DNA of 61,222 bases from Rubrivivax sp. Lineage in GTDB: Bacteria; Pseudomonadota; Gammaproteobacteria; Burkholderiales; Burkholderiaceae_C. Of this stretch, positions 53,110-61,222 are shown in pieces. Position 1 is the stretch's first letter, and each line of letters starts with the position of its first letter. Both the position numbers and the translations under genes were made by a program. Where the stretch lies: the NCBI GenBank assembly GCA_019635285.1, contig JAHBZS010000026.1:1-61222 (forward strand). Direction: 5' to 3'. The notes under the pieces were generated by a model that was not told the DNA's origin, searched no databases, and saw only the letters and a list, made by a program, of their open reading frames with translations.

Positions 53110-54066
53110 ATGTCCCAGCCACCGAACATCGACGGCGTCCTGATCCAGTGGGGCGACCGGTTGTTCTATCCGGGCAACCGCATCGTCAGGACCCAGTCTT
53201 CTCGGCTCAGCGCGCTTGCCGCGCGCCAACGGGCGGCGGCGATCCGCGAGCGCATCGAGGCCACCGTCGTGCGCCGCGCGCCGCAGGTGATGGTCAAGGT
53301 CACCGGCGGCGGGCGCGGCATGAAGGCCATCGCCGCGCACCTGCGCTACATCAGCAAGAACGGCCGGCTCGAGATGGAGGACGAGCGCGGCCAGACGACG
53401 CGCGGCAAGGACGCGCTGCACGAACTGGCCGACGACTGGCGCTACGGCGGCAGCCTGATCGACGACCTCAGCCCCAGGCGCGAGGCCTTCAACATCATGC
53501 TATCGATGCCGCGCGGCACCGACCCGCTGACGGTGCAGTGGGCGGCGCGGGAGTTTGCCAAGACCGAGCTGGCCGACCACAAGCTCGTGATGGTGCTGCA
53601 CGACCACCAGGCCAACCCGCATGTGCACATCAGCGTGCGCGCCGAGTCGAAGCACGGCCGGCGCCTGAACCCACGCAAGACCGATCTGCACCGCTGGCGC
53701 GAGACCTTTGCGGAGAAGCTGCGCGAGCGCGGCGTCGAGGCCGAAGCCATACGGCAGGCGGCCCGCGGTGCCACGCGCAACCATCCGGACCTGTGGCGCG
53801 TGAAGGCGGCCGAGGACGGGCGACTGCTGAAGCCACGCAGCAGCCACCGCCGCGGCGCAGCCGTGAGCGCCAGCCGTGCCGAGGCACGGCGCGCCTGGCA
53901 GGCGATTGCCGCTGTGCTGGCGCAGTCGGGCGATGCCGGCGACCGCAAGCTCGCGGCAGCCATCGATCGCTTCAGCCGCGACACGGCGCTGTCAAGCGAA
54001 CGCCTGCACGCGGACCATGCACAAGGCCGCTCGCCAGGGCCGGCGCCTGGCGATCGAGCGAGGTGA
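53110..54066 (+). CDS. Relaxase/mobilization nuclease
   Basis: A 318-aa relaxase of the VirD2/MobA type. Motifs: KVTGGGRGMKAIAAHLRYIS near residue 60, with candidate catalytic tyrosine Y in HLRYIS; NIMLSMPRGTDP; and the metal-binding histidine motif VLHDHQANPHVHISVR. A basic C-terminal region follows (TRNHPDLWRVKAAEDGR). It is shorter than conjugative relaxases, which suggests that the element is mobilizable, though the right part of the element is not seen. ATG at 53110 after GAAGGAGACC. Confidence 0.85.
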   Translation: MSQPPNIDGVLIQWGDRLFYPGNRIVRTQSSRLSALAARQRAAAIRERIEATVVRRAPQVMVKVTGGGRGMKAIAAHLRYISKNGRLEMEDERGQTTRGKDALHELADDWRYGGSLIDDLSPRREAFNIMLSMPRGTDPLTVQWAAREFAKTELADHKLVMVLHDHQANPHVHISVRAESKHGRRLNPRKTDLHRWRETFAEKLRERGVEAEAIRQAARGATRNHPDLWRVKAAEDGRLLKPRSSHRRGAAVSASRAEARRAWQAIAAVLAQSGDAGDRKLAAAIDRFSRDTALSSERLHADHAQGRSPGPAPGDRAR

Positions 54067-54158
54067 TCGAGGAGGGCTGATGTCACCAAACTCGCGCTTG
54101 CAATACTACTGGATGAATGTACAGTCTATGGCCTTGTCCTTGTTCCTGCCCTCGCTCC

Positions 54159-54353
54159 ATGAACGCGCCGCTGCTCCCCCAAGTCCTGATGCCACCCCCT
54201 GTGGTCGATCCAAGCGCATCAGCGGCCGAGAGCCTCCCGCCCACCGTCTGGCAGAGCGCGTTCGGTCCGATCCTGATCGAGGTGCGCGACGGCGCGGCCT
54301 ACGTCAACGGCAAGCGGGTGTTGTCGGTGGCCGAGATGCGCGATGCTGGTTGA
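54159..54353 (+). CDS. Small hypothetical protein of the element
   Basis: A 64-aa protein, ATG at 54159. The second half (TVWQSAFGPILIEVRDGAAY, VNGKRV) is compact and beta-like and resembles small proteins seen near mobilization genes in other integrative elements. The first half is Pro/Ser-rich. Function unknown. It overlaps the longest possible form of the next gene. Confidence 0.45.
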   Translation: MNAPLLPQVLMPPPVVDPSASAAESLPPTVWQSAFGPILIEVRDGAAYVNGKRVLSVAEMRDAG

Positions 54354-54432
54354 AGCGCAGGCTCGCCGCGCTCCGGCGGCTACGATGGCCGGCCGCCGAT
54401 CGACCCATCCGCCGAGTTCTCCGACAAGCCCC

Positions 54433-55560
54433 GTGACCAGCGAACTGACTCACTACGCCAAGCTGCTGGCCGACATCAAGGCGCGCATCCAGGCCGCGCA
54501 GACGCGGGCGGTGCTGGCGGTCAATGCCGAGCTGATCCGACTGTACTGGGGCATCGGCCGGCTGCTCGACGAGCGCCAGGCGGCCGAAGGGTGGGGCGCC
54601 GGCGTCATCCCGCGCCTGGCCAATGATCTGCGCAACGAACTGCCGGAGCTCAAGGGGTTCTCGAGCCGCAACCTGGACCGCATGCTGGCCTTTGCCCGGG
54701 CGTACCCGGAGCCGAGGGAGTTTTCGCCACAGGCCGTGGCGAAAAGTCTCGGCGGCCCACCTTCGCCACAGCCCGTGGCGAAATCCACCGCCGACAGCCT
54801 GCTGTGGCAGCTGCCCTGGGGCCACCACGCGCTGCTGCTGGAGAAGGTCAAGCCGGTCGAGGAGCGGCGCTGGTACATCGCGCAGACCCTGGCCCAGGGC
54901 TGGAGCCGGGCCACCCTGATGCTGATGATCGACAGCCAGGCCCATCAACGCCAGGGCGTGGGTGCCAGCAACTTTGGCGTGCGCCTGCTGGCGCCGCAGT
55001 CCGAGCTGGTCAGCCAAGCTCTGAAGGATCCCTACGTCTTCGACTTCCTGACGCTGGAGGAGCCGTTCCGCGAGCGCGAGCTGGAAACCGGGCTGGTGCA
55101 GCACCTGGAGAAGTTCCTGCTCGAACTCGGCCAGGGCTTCGCCTTCATGGGGCGGCAGTACCGGGTGGAGGTCGGCAAGCAGGAGTACTTCATCGACCTG
55201 CTGTTCTTCCACGTCAAGCTGCGCTGCTACGTGGTGACCGAGCTGAAGCGCGGCGAGTTCAAGCCGGAGTACGCCGGCAAGCTGAACTTCTACTGCAACG
55301 TGGTCGACGACCAGCTGAAGCACCCGAGCGACGCGCCGACCATCGGCCTGATCCTGTGCCAGCGCAGCAACCAGGTGCTGGCTGAATACGCGCTGCGCGG
55401 GCTGGACAAGCCGATCGGCGTGTCGACCTTCGAGCTGACGCGGGCGCTGCCGGCGTCGCTGCAGTCGGCGCTGCCGAGCATCGATGCGATCGAGGCGGAG
55501 TTGAGCGACAAGATGGGCGACGCTGACCAGGCGGATGCCTCGGGAGCGGTTCCAGACTGA
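54433..55560 (+). CDS. DUF1016/YhcG-family PD-(D/E)XK nuclease
   Basis: A 375-aa protein from the GTG at 54433, where the family begins (SELTHYAKLLADIKARIQ); ATG codons at 54385 and 54343 give longer forms. The N-terminal helical domain (LIRLYWGIGRLLDERQAAEG) recognises DNA or partners. The C-terminal nuclease fold has D in EYFIDLLFFHVKL and ExK in YVVTELKRGEFKPEYAGKL. A linker with two SPQ-VAKS repeats (54721-54782) separates the two parts. Family members are linked to restriction-like defence and are often next to type I systems, as here. Confidence 0.88.
   Translation: MTSELTHYAKLLADIKARIQAAQTRAVLAVNAELIRLYWGIGRLLDERQAAEGWGAGVIPRLANDLRNELPELKGFSSRNLDRMLAFARAYPEPREFSPQAVAKSLGGPPSPQPVAKSTADSLLWQLPWGHHALLLEKVKPVEERRWYIAQTLAQGWSRATLMLMIDSQAHQRQGVGASNFGVRLLAPQSELVSQALKDPYVFDFLTLEEPFRERELETGLVQHLEKFLLELGQGFAFMGRQYRVEVGKQEYFIDLLFFHVKLRCYVVTELKRGEFKPEYAGKLNFYCNVVDDQLKHPSDAPTIGLILCQRSNQVLAEYALRGLDKPIGVSTFELTRALPASLQSALPSIDAIEAELSDKMGDADQADASGAVPD
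54721..54782 (+). repeat. Two palindromic repeats inside the DUF1016 gene
   Basis: TTTTCGCCAC-AGGCC-GTGGCGAAAA (54721-54745) and TTCGCCAC-AGCCC-GTGGCGAA (54762-54782). Both encode an SPQ-VAKS unit in the linker between the two domains. Confidence 0.75.
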
Positions 55561-55723
55561 GCACGGGTCCTGCAGCTGAAGTTGAGCGCCGCAGGTCCTG
55601 GTCACCACCAGCGGTTCACCTGGTTGGCCGTGCGGCAGCAGGCCGCGGCCAGGCGCCTGATCGGAGCGCCGCACCGTCCAAGCGTCAACACGCTTCGCAT
55701 CAATCGAGAAGTTGCAGAAATTC

Positions 55724-55753
55724 TTGATAGTTTGCCGCCTGTTCATTTATGAT
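55724..55753 (+). promoter_or_regulatory. Sigma-70 promoter of the restriction-modification locus
   Basis: TTGATA (55724-55729), 18 bp, TATGAT (55748-55753). It lies in an AT-rich island within GC-rich DNA. The expected start falls on or next to the ATG at 55760 and there is no ribosome-binding site, so the first gene may be read from a leaderless message. Confidence 0.6.
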
Positions 55754-55759
55754 TGCGGT

Positions 55760-56380
55760 ATGGCATTTGATGCGAAAGAAATAGTTCTGGGGGATGTGGC
55801 CTTAGTGCAGGCCGGCTACCCATTTCGCACGACGGTCGAGGAGGTGCCGGATGGCGACGTCCTCGCAATCCAAATGAAGGACGTCGGGCCCGAGGTTGGC
55901 GTGGACTGGGCCAGCGCGATCCAGACCCGACTGGTCGGTCGCAAACAGCCCGACTGGATCCAGGATGGCGACATCCTGTTCGCGGCCAAGGGCGCCCGGT
56001 TCTACGCCGTATGTGCCGGAGCACCGCCGGGGCACGCCGTGTGCGTGCCGGCGTTCTTCCACCTCCGCGTTCATGCCGCAGCTCAGGTCGATCCTCACTT
56101 CCTGGCCTGGCAGATCAACCAGCCTCCTTGCCAGCGTCAACTGCTGCAGGCTGCCGAGGGCAGCAGCCAACTCAGCATTCGCCGGGCCGTGCTGGAGCAA
56201 CTCGCGCTTTCCATTCCCGCAGTCGAAGAACAGCGTCGCATCGTCGCCCTGGCCGAACTTGCGCAGCGGGAGCGTCGAGCGCTGCAGCGACTCATCAGCA
56301 ACCGCGAACAGCAGCTCCAGGCGATCGCCGAAGACTTAAGCGCGCCCGCCATCCACACCCGCATGCAGGACAAGAAATGA
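55760..56380 (+). CDS. hsdS: Type I restriction specificity protein, single-TRD form
   Basis: A 206-aa protein, about half the usual HsdS length. It starts at ATG 55760 with EIVLGDVALVQAGYPFR (the usual 'l.d....g.pF' start of a target-recognition domain), has WIQDGDILFAAKG and ends with LSIPAVEEQRRIVALAELAQ and a coiled-coil helix. One target-recognition domain plus one spacer helix could work as a dimer, giving a symmetric site, or could be an alternative subunit. Its stop overlaps the hsdM start (ATGA). Confidence 0.85.
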   Translation: MAFDAKEIVLGDVALVQAGYPFRTTVEEVPDGDVLAIQMKDVGPEVGVDWASAIQTRLVGRKQPDWIQDGDILFAAKGARFYAVCAGAPPGHAVCVPAFFHLRVHAAAQVDPHFLAWQINQPPCQRQLLQAAEGSSQLSIRRAVLEQLALSIPAVEEQRRIVALAELAQRERRALQRLISNREQQLQAIAEDLSAPAIHTRMQDKK

Positions 56381-57903
56381 CCGACCTCGTTGTGAGCAAG
56401 ACAAGCGTGAGCCAGGACGACATCAACGGCGCCGTCTGGGCCGCCTGCGACACCTTCCGCGGCACGGTGGACCCCAGCATCTACAAGGACTACGTCCTGA
56501 CCATGCTGTTCCTGAAGTACGTCTCAGACGTCTGGCAGGACCACTACGACAGCTACAAGCAGCAGTACGGCGACCACCCCGAGCTGATCGAGGAGATGCT
56601 CAAGAACGAGCGCTTCGTGCTGCCCGCCAGCGCCAGCTTCTATGCGCTGCATGCGCTGCGGCACACGCCGGGCAACGGCGAGCGTATCGACAAGGCCCTG
56701 CACGCCATCGAAGAGGCCAACCTCGGCAAGCTGCGCGATGTCTTCCAGGACATCAGCTTCAACAGCAACAAGCTGGGCGACGAGCAGCAGAAGAACGACA
56801 TCCTGCGCCACCTGCTGGAAGACTTTGCCAAGCCCGAGCTGAACCTGCGCGAAAGCCGCGTCGGCCAGCTTGACGTGATCGGCAACGCCTACGAGTTTCT
56901 GATCAAGAATTTCGCCTCCACCAGCGGCAAGAAGGCCGGCGAGTTCTACACGCCGCCCGAGGTGTCCACGCTGATGGCGCGGCTGATGGACCCTCAGCCC
57001 GGCGACGAGGTCTGCGACCCCACCTGCGGCTCCGGCTCGCTGCTGATGAAGTGCGGCCGGCTGATCCGCCAACGCACCGGCGCGCGCAAATACGCGCTGT
57101 ACGGGCAGGAGGCCATCGGCAGCACCTGGGCGCTGGCCAAGATGAACATGTTCCTGCACGGCGAGGACAACCACCGCATCGAGTGGGGCGACACCCTCCG
57201 CAACCCCAAGCTGCTGGACGGCACGGCCAGCCTCAAGCACTTCGACATCGTGGTGGCCAATCCGCCCTTCAGCCTGGAGAAGTGGGGCTTCGAAGGCGCG
57301 GAGGCCGACAAGTTCAGCCGCTTCCGCCGCGGCGTGCCGCCGCGCACCAAGGGCGACTACGCCTTCATCCTGCACATGGTCGAGACCATGAAGCCGGGCA
57401 CCGGCCGCATGGCCGTGGTGGTGCCGCACGGCGTGCTGTTCCGCGGCGCGGCCGAAGGGCGCATCCGCCAGAAGCTCATCGAAGAAAACCTGCTCGACCT
57501 GGTGATCGGCCTGCCCGAGAAGCTGTTCTACGGCACCGGCATCCCGGCGGCGGTGCTGGTGTTCCGCAAGCACAAAGCCGACGACAAGGTGCTGTTCATC
57601 GACGCCAGCCGCGACTTCGAGGCCGGCAAGAACCAGAACCTGCTGCGCGAGGCCGACCTGCAGCGCATCCTGGACACCGCCGCCGCGCGCCTGCCCGTGG
57701 CCCGCTACGCGCACCTGGCCACGCCGGCCGAGATCGCCAGGAACGACTTCAATCTCAACATCCCCCGCTACGTCGACACCTTCGAGGAAGAGGCCGAGAT
57801 CGACCTGATGGCCGTGAAGCGCGAGCGCGAGCAGCTCAAGGCCGAACTGGCGCGGCTGGAAGTGCAGATGGACGCCTACCTCAAGGAGCTGGGCTATGAG
57901 TGA
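56377..57903 (+). CDS. hsdM: Type I restriction-modification methyltransferase subunit
   Basis: A 508-aa N6-adenine methyltransferase. N-terminal helical part: FRGTVDPSIYKDYVLTMLFL. Catalytic part: KAGEFYTPPEVSTLM, SAM-binding DPTCGSGSLLMK, the NPPF active-site motif in FDIVVANPPFSLEKW, and TGRMAVVVPHGVLFRG. The C-terminus has a coiled-coil (VKREREQLKAELARLEV) that would contact HsdS. ATG at 56377 is coupled to the first hsdS. Confidence 0.96.
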   Translation: MTDLVVSKTSVSQDDINGAVWAACDTFRGTVDPSIYKDYVLTMLFLKYVSDVWQDHYDSYKQQYGDHPELIEEMLKNERFVLPASASFYALHALRHTPGNGERIDKALHAIEEANLGKLRDVFQDISFNSNKLGDEQQKNDILRHLLEDFAKPELNLRESRVGQLDVIGNAYEFLIKNFASTSGKKAGEFYTPPEVSTLMARLMDPQPGDEVCDPTCGSGSLLMKCGRLIRQRTGARKYALYGQEAIGSTWALAKMNMFLHGEDNHRIEWGDTLRNPKLLDGTASLKHFDIVVANPPFSLEKWGFEGAEADKFSRFRRGVPPRTKGDYAFILHMVETMKPGTGRMAVVVPHGVLFRGAAEGRIRQKLIEENLLDLVIGLPEKLFYGTGIPAAVLVFRKHKADDKVLFIDASRDFEAGKNQNLLREADLQRILDTAAARLPVARYAHLATPAEIARNDFNLNIPRYVDTFEEEAEIDLMAVKREREQLKAELARLEVQMDAYLKELGYE

Positions 57904-58945
57904 CGGCCTGCCTGTCGAGCCCAGAGGCGCGGGGGAGGTGGTGCTCTACGCCACCGAGGACGGCCAGGCCCAGGTCTTCCTGCGCGCCGAAGGCGGCACC
58001 GTCTGGCTGAGCCAGGCCGAGCTGGCCGCCCTGTTCCAGACCACCAAGCAGAACATCAGCCTGCACATCCGCAACGTGCTGGCCGAGGGGGAACTGCTGG
58101 CCGGGGCAACCGTCAAGGATCACTTGACAGTTCAAACCGAGGGCAAACGCCAGGTCCGGCGCAGTGTCCAGTTCTACAGCCTGGACATGATCCTCGCCGT
58201 GGGCTACCGGGTGAAGTCGCCCCGCGGCACCCAGTTCCGCCAGTGGGCCACCGCGCACCTGCGCGAGTACCTGGTCAAGGGCTTCGTGCTCGACGACGCG
58301 CGCATGAAGGACCCGCAGGGCTGGGACTACTTCGACGAGCTGCTCCAGCGCATCCGGGACATACGGGCGTCGGAGAAGCGCTTCTACCAGAAGGTGCGCG
58401 ACCTCTTCGCCCTGTCGGCGGACTACAAGGACGACGCCGATGCGGCCGGGCTGTTCTTCGCCGAGGTGCAGAACAAGATGCTCTACGCCGTCACGCAGTG
58501 CACGGCGGCCGAGATCATCGTGCAGCGCGCTGACGCCAGCCAACCCAACATGGCGCTCACCGCCTGGAAGGCCGACCGAGTGCGCAAGACCGACGTGGTG
58601 GTGGCCAAGAACTACCTGAGTGCCAAGGAGATCGAGGAACTGAACCGCATCGCGTCGATGTTCCTCGACTACGCCGAAGACCGTGCCCAGCAGCGCAAGG
58701 ACCTGCGCATGAACGACTGGCGCGACTACGTGAACCGCTTCGTCGCGTTCAACGAGCGCCCGCTCTTGCAAGGCGCGGGCAAGGTGAGCCGTGAGCGCAT
58801 GGAGCAGGTGGCCTACGAGCGCTATGCGGCATTCGACGCGCAGCGGCGTCTGGCCGATGCACGCGCCGCAGATGCCGAGGACATGGCCGAGCTCGAGAAG
58901 GTCGAGCGGCAGCTTGCAAAGAAGGGAAAGCCTGATGCTGCCTGA
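57896..58945 (+). CDS. rhuM: RhuM-family protein
   Basis: A 349-aa protein of the RhuM family, named from a Salmonella island gene. Conserved parts: GGTVWLSQAELAALFQTTKQ, NISLHIRNVLAEGEL, YSLDMILAVGYRVKSPRGTQ, FRQWATAHLREYL and LTAWKADRVRKTDVVVAKNY. The N-terminal third looks like a KilA-N/Bro-type DNA-binding fold. The function is unresolved; it often sits within type I restriction loci. Overlaps hsdM by 8 bp and the next gene by 11 bp, so it is part of the operon. Confidence 0.92.
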   Translation: MSDGLPVEPRGAGEVVLYATEDGQAQVFLRAEGGTVWLSQAELAALFQTTKQNISLHIRNVLAEGELLAGATVKDHLTVQTEGKRQVRRSVQFYSLDMILAVGYRVKSPRGTQFRQWATAHLREYLVKGFVLDDARMKDPQGWDYFDELLQRIRDIRASEKRFYQKVRDLFALSADYKDDADAAGLFFAEVQNKMLYAVTQCTAAEIIVQRADASQPNMALTAWKADRVRKTDVVVAKNYLSAKEIEELNRIASMFLDYAEDRAQQRKDLRMNDWRDYVNRFVAFNERPLLQGAGKVSRERMEQVAYERYAAFDAQRRLADARAADAEDMAELEKVERQLAKKGKPDAA

Positions 58946-60215
58946 GGGATGGCGATCCAGCACGATCGGTGCGGAAGCGAGGTTCCTGTCGGGCGGCACT
59001 CCCAGCAAGGAGAACTCGAAGTTCTGGGGTGGCAAGTTTCCCTGGGTTTCAGCACGAGACATGAAGACCATGTATTTGCGGTCGACCCTGCTCGGGCTGA
59101 CAGACGCGGGTAGGGCTGCATCGGCAGTTGCGCCTGCGAACGCCGTACTTGTTCTGACGCGGGGCATGACGTTGCTGAAGGACCTTCCAGTGTGTTTGAT
59201 CGAAATAGAGATGGCCTTCAACCAGGACATCAAGGCGCTACTGCCGAACGGCTCGTTGGACTCGCGGTTTCTGGCGTACCAGCTACTCGCTCGGAAGAAC
59301 GAGATCCTTGATCTTGTAGACACGGCGGGCCACGGCACGGGCCGCCTTGATACCGAGTTGCTGAAGGACGTTGCCTTCTCCGTGCCGCCACTCGGCGAGC
59401 AGAGCCGGATCGCCGACGCGTTGTTCACATGGGATCGGTCAATTTCGAAGGCGGAAGAGCTTCTGGCGAACAGACGGGTGCAATGGCAGGGTTTGCTGGC
59501 GCGTTGTCTAAGCCTTCCAGCCGCCAATCCCGACGCAGGCAGTTCAGCCGACAACGGTGGCTTTCCACCCTCCGTGCAGCCCGGAATCCCCAACTTGCCA
59601 CATGCGCCTGCAGGGTGGCAGCGTATTCAGCTGGGCCGCCACCTAACCGAAACGCGTCGACCCGTACGACTGAATCCGACCGACACCTACCGGCTCGTGA
59701 CGGTGAAGCGTTCGCGCGGTGGCGTCGAGTTGCGCGAAACCTTGACCGGCCGCGAGATCAAGACACCCACTCAGTTCTACGTCCGCACCGGCGACTTCCT
59801 GATTTCCAAGCGGCAGATCGTGCACGGCGCTTGCGGCATCGTGCCCGCTGAGTTGGACGGCGCGGTGGTCTCCAACGAGTACACGGTGCTGAACAGCGAC
59901 GGGCAGATCGATCTGCGCTTCCTGCGCTACCTGTCCGAGTCGCGCTACTTCCAACAGACCTGCTTCCACTCGAGCATCGGCGTGCATGTCGAGAAGATGA
60001 TCTTCAAGACCGAGCGCTGGCTGAAGTGGCCGTTCAACATTCCGCCTTTGCCCGACCAGCGGCGCATCGTCGAGGTGCTGGACACCGCGCGGCGTGAGAT
60101 GGAGCTTATCGCGGCTCAGATCGAGCGGCTCAGGCAGGAGAAGGCCGCGCTGATGTCCGACCTGCTCACGGGAAAGCGCCGCGTCCGCCTTACCGCTGCC
60201 GAGACAGCGCCATGA
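58935..60215 (+). CDS. hsdS: Type I restriction specificity protein, two-TRD form
   Basis: A 426-aa HsdS. First target-recognition domain from LPEGWRSSTIGAEARFLSGG with PWVSARDMK and a spacer helix starting at SVPPLGEQSRIADALFTWDR; second from APAGWQRIQLGRHLTETRRP with GDFLISKRQI and a spacer helix NIPPLPDQRRIVEVLDTARR. This gives a normal two-part site. ATG at 58935 after GAAGGGAAAG. The second hsdS in the operon. Confidence 0.93.
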   Translation: MLPEGWRSSTIGAEARFLSGGTPSKENSKFWGGKFPWVSARDMKTMYLRSTLLGLTDAGRAASAVAPANAVLVLTRGMTLLKDLPVCLIEIEMAFNQDIKALLPNGSLDSRFLAYQLLARKNEILDLVDTAGHGTGRLDTELLKDVAFSVPPLGEQSRIADALFTWDRSISKAEELLANRRVQWQGLLARCLSLPAANPDAGSSADNGGFPPSVQPGIPNLPHAPAGWQRIQLGRHLTETRRPVRLNPTDTYRLVTVKRSRGGVELRETLTGREIKTPTQFYVRTGDFLISKRQIVHGACGIVPAELDGAVVSNEYTVLNSDGQIDLRFLRYLSESRYFQQTCFHSSIGVHVEKMIFKTERWLKWPFNIPPLPDQRRIVEVLDTARREMELIAAQIERLRQEKAALMSDLLTGKRRVRLTAAETAP

Positions 60216-61222
60216 CTGCTGCCGCGCCAATCTCGAAGGAGCAGTACGCCGCGCACCTCCCGGCGCTGCACCTGTTGAGCAACCTCGGCTGGAACTTCCT
60301 GACCACGGCACAGGCCCTCGCGATGCGCGGCAGCACGCGCGAGGTTCTGCTGCGCTCGCGCCTGGTCGAAGTGCTGCAGACCCGCCGCTACGAGTACAAA
60401 GGCAATTTGTACCCGCTGTCCAGCAGCGGCATCGAACAGATCGTCCGTGAGCTGTCCGCGCTGAGCCTTGCCGAGGGGCTGCTGTCGGCCAACGAACGGC
60501 TATACGGCAAGCTAGCGCTGGGCATCACGGTCACCGAGTTCATGCCCGACGGCAAGAAGCACCAGCCGACGATTCCGGTCATTGACTGGGCCAACCCGGC
60601 TGCCAACCAATGGGACGTGACAGAAGAGATGGAGGTGCTCTCCGCCCAGGGCACGCACCACCGAACGCCGGATGTGGTGTGCTTCGTCAACGGGCTGCCG
60701 CTGGTGGTGATCGAAGCCAAGCGCCCGGAGTCCACGCACCTCGGCAAGTCGATGGTGACCGAGGGTGTCAGCCAGCACCTGCGCAACCAGCGGCCCGACG
60801 AGATTCCGCAGCTCTTCGGCTACGCCCAGCTGCTGCTGGCCGTGAGCCAGACCGAGGGCCGCTACGGCACCACGGGCACCGCCGCCAAGTTCTGGGCTCG
60901 CTGGCGCGAAGAAGAGTTCGATGTGGCGCACCACGCATCGGTCAAGAACGCCGCCCTGCCGGCGGCCGTGCGTGCCCAGCTGTTCGAGGGCAAGCCGGCG
61001 GCCCTGGCCAGCTACTTCGACGCGCTGTGGGCGCAGTCCATGGAGCCCACCGACCAGGACCGTCTGCTGGTGAGCCTGCTCACGCCGGGCCGCCTGCTGG
61101 AGTTCCTGCGCAGCTACGTGCTCTTCGACCGCAAGGTCGGCAAGATCGTGGCCCGCTACCAGCAGTTCTTCGGCATCCGGGCGCTGTTGGCGCGCATCCA
61201 GCAACTGAGGCCCGATGGTGGG
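60212..61222 (+). CDS. hsdR: Type I restriction subunit HsdR (cut by the window end)
   Basis: The first 337 codons of the restriction/translocase subunit, open to the end of the window. ATG at 60212 overlaps the hsdS stop (ATGA). The N-terminal PD-(D/E)XK nuclease is visible: TPDVVCFVNGLPLVVIEAKR, with D, then ExK. The following region, PDEIPQLFGYAQLLLAVSQT, is also typical. The helicase motifs lie beyond 61222. Confidence 0.93.
   Translation, partial: MTAAAPISKEQYAAHLPALHLLSNLGWNFLTTAQALAMRGSTREVLLRSRLVEVLQTRRYEYKGNLYPLSSSGIEQIVRELSALSLAEGLLSANERLYGKLALGITVTEFMPDGKKHQPTIPVIDWANPAANQWDVTEEMEVLSAQGTHHRTPDVVCFVNGLPLVVIEAKRPESTHLGKSMVTEGVSQHLRNQRPDEIPQLFGYAQLLLAVSQTEGRYGTTGTAAKFWARWREEEFDVAHHASVKNAALPAAVRAQLFEGKPAALASYFDALWAQSMEPTDQDRLLVSLLTPGRLLEFLRSYVLFDRKVGKIVARYQQFFGIRALLARIQQLRPDGG

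Noticed and set aside
53148-54080. 310-codon alternative frame over the relaxase gene
   Set aside because: The relaxase frame has the histidine motif and a ribosome-binding site; the alternative has none.

Overview
The window is very GC-rich DNA from a betaproteobacterium, most likely order Burkholderiales. The evidence is the chromosomal block ppc / hemC-hemD-hemX-hemY with a tRNA-Arg gene, the style of the integrases, and a PEPVEG-encoding REP-like insert. The genus cannot be fixed from the sequence alone.

Layout. (1) 1-1735: a short tyrosine recombinase gene in otherwise empty sequence. (2) 1736-37908: a complete-looking extracellular contractile injection system (eCIS) locus. A sigma-54 activator gene (1736-2764, plus strand) faces a 35 kb block of 22 tightly packed minus-strand genes (37731 down to 2768). 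In transcription order these are: a small protein, a DUF4255/Pvc16-type cap protein, an unknown 490-aa protein, sheath, tube, second sheath, second tube, a 70-aa protein, a LysM baseplate protein, a split spike (gp27-like plus gp5-like), an unknown protein in the tip position, a gp25 sheath initiator, baseplate J, a tail protein I/propeller fusion, three proteins sharing an N-terminal GWGV module (one collagen-like, one Cys-rich, one fibre), a CIS tape-measure-like protein, an AAA+ ATPase and two large DUF4157 proteins that are probable cargo toxins. A near-consensus sigma-54 promoter (37766-37781) and two GGAC-N6-GTCC half-palindromes 49 bp apart lie just upstream of the first gene. (3) 38374-45509: core genome with ppc on the minus strand, and hemCDXY plus tRNA-Arg(ACG) on the plus strand. 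(4) 45527-61222: the left part of an integrative mobilizable or conjugative element inserted at the tRNA-Arg gene. It carries an integrase, an excisionase-like protein, ssb, DUF932, a DUF7673-like protein, parA, parB, palindromic repeats, a candidate oriT, mobC and a relaxase, then a defence cargo: a DUF1016 PD-(D/E)XK nuclease, and a type I restriction-modification locus with two specificity genes, hsdM, rhuM and hsdR. hsdR runs off the window. The right end of the element is not in the window.

How it works together. The eCIS genes would build a free contractile particle: inner tube, two-type sheath, baseplate, spike, cap, assembly ATPase and a fibre-like receptor module. The DUF4157 proteins are the likely payload. 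The only transcription regulator in the locus is an activator with no sensory domain, so its abundance or a partner protein probably sets the signal. The element at the tRNA gene is an independent unit with its own maintenance, mobilization and anti-DNA defence genes.

The least described parts are the sigma-54 control of the eCIS, the three-paralogue GWGV module with its helix-hairpin-helix variant, the possible nuclease inside the first DUF4157 protein, and the palindrome/oriT region of the element.
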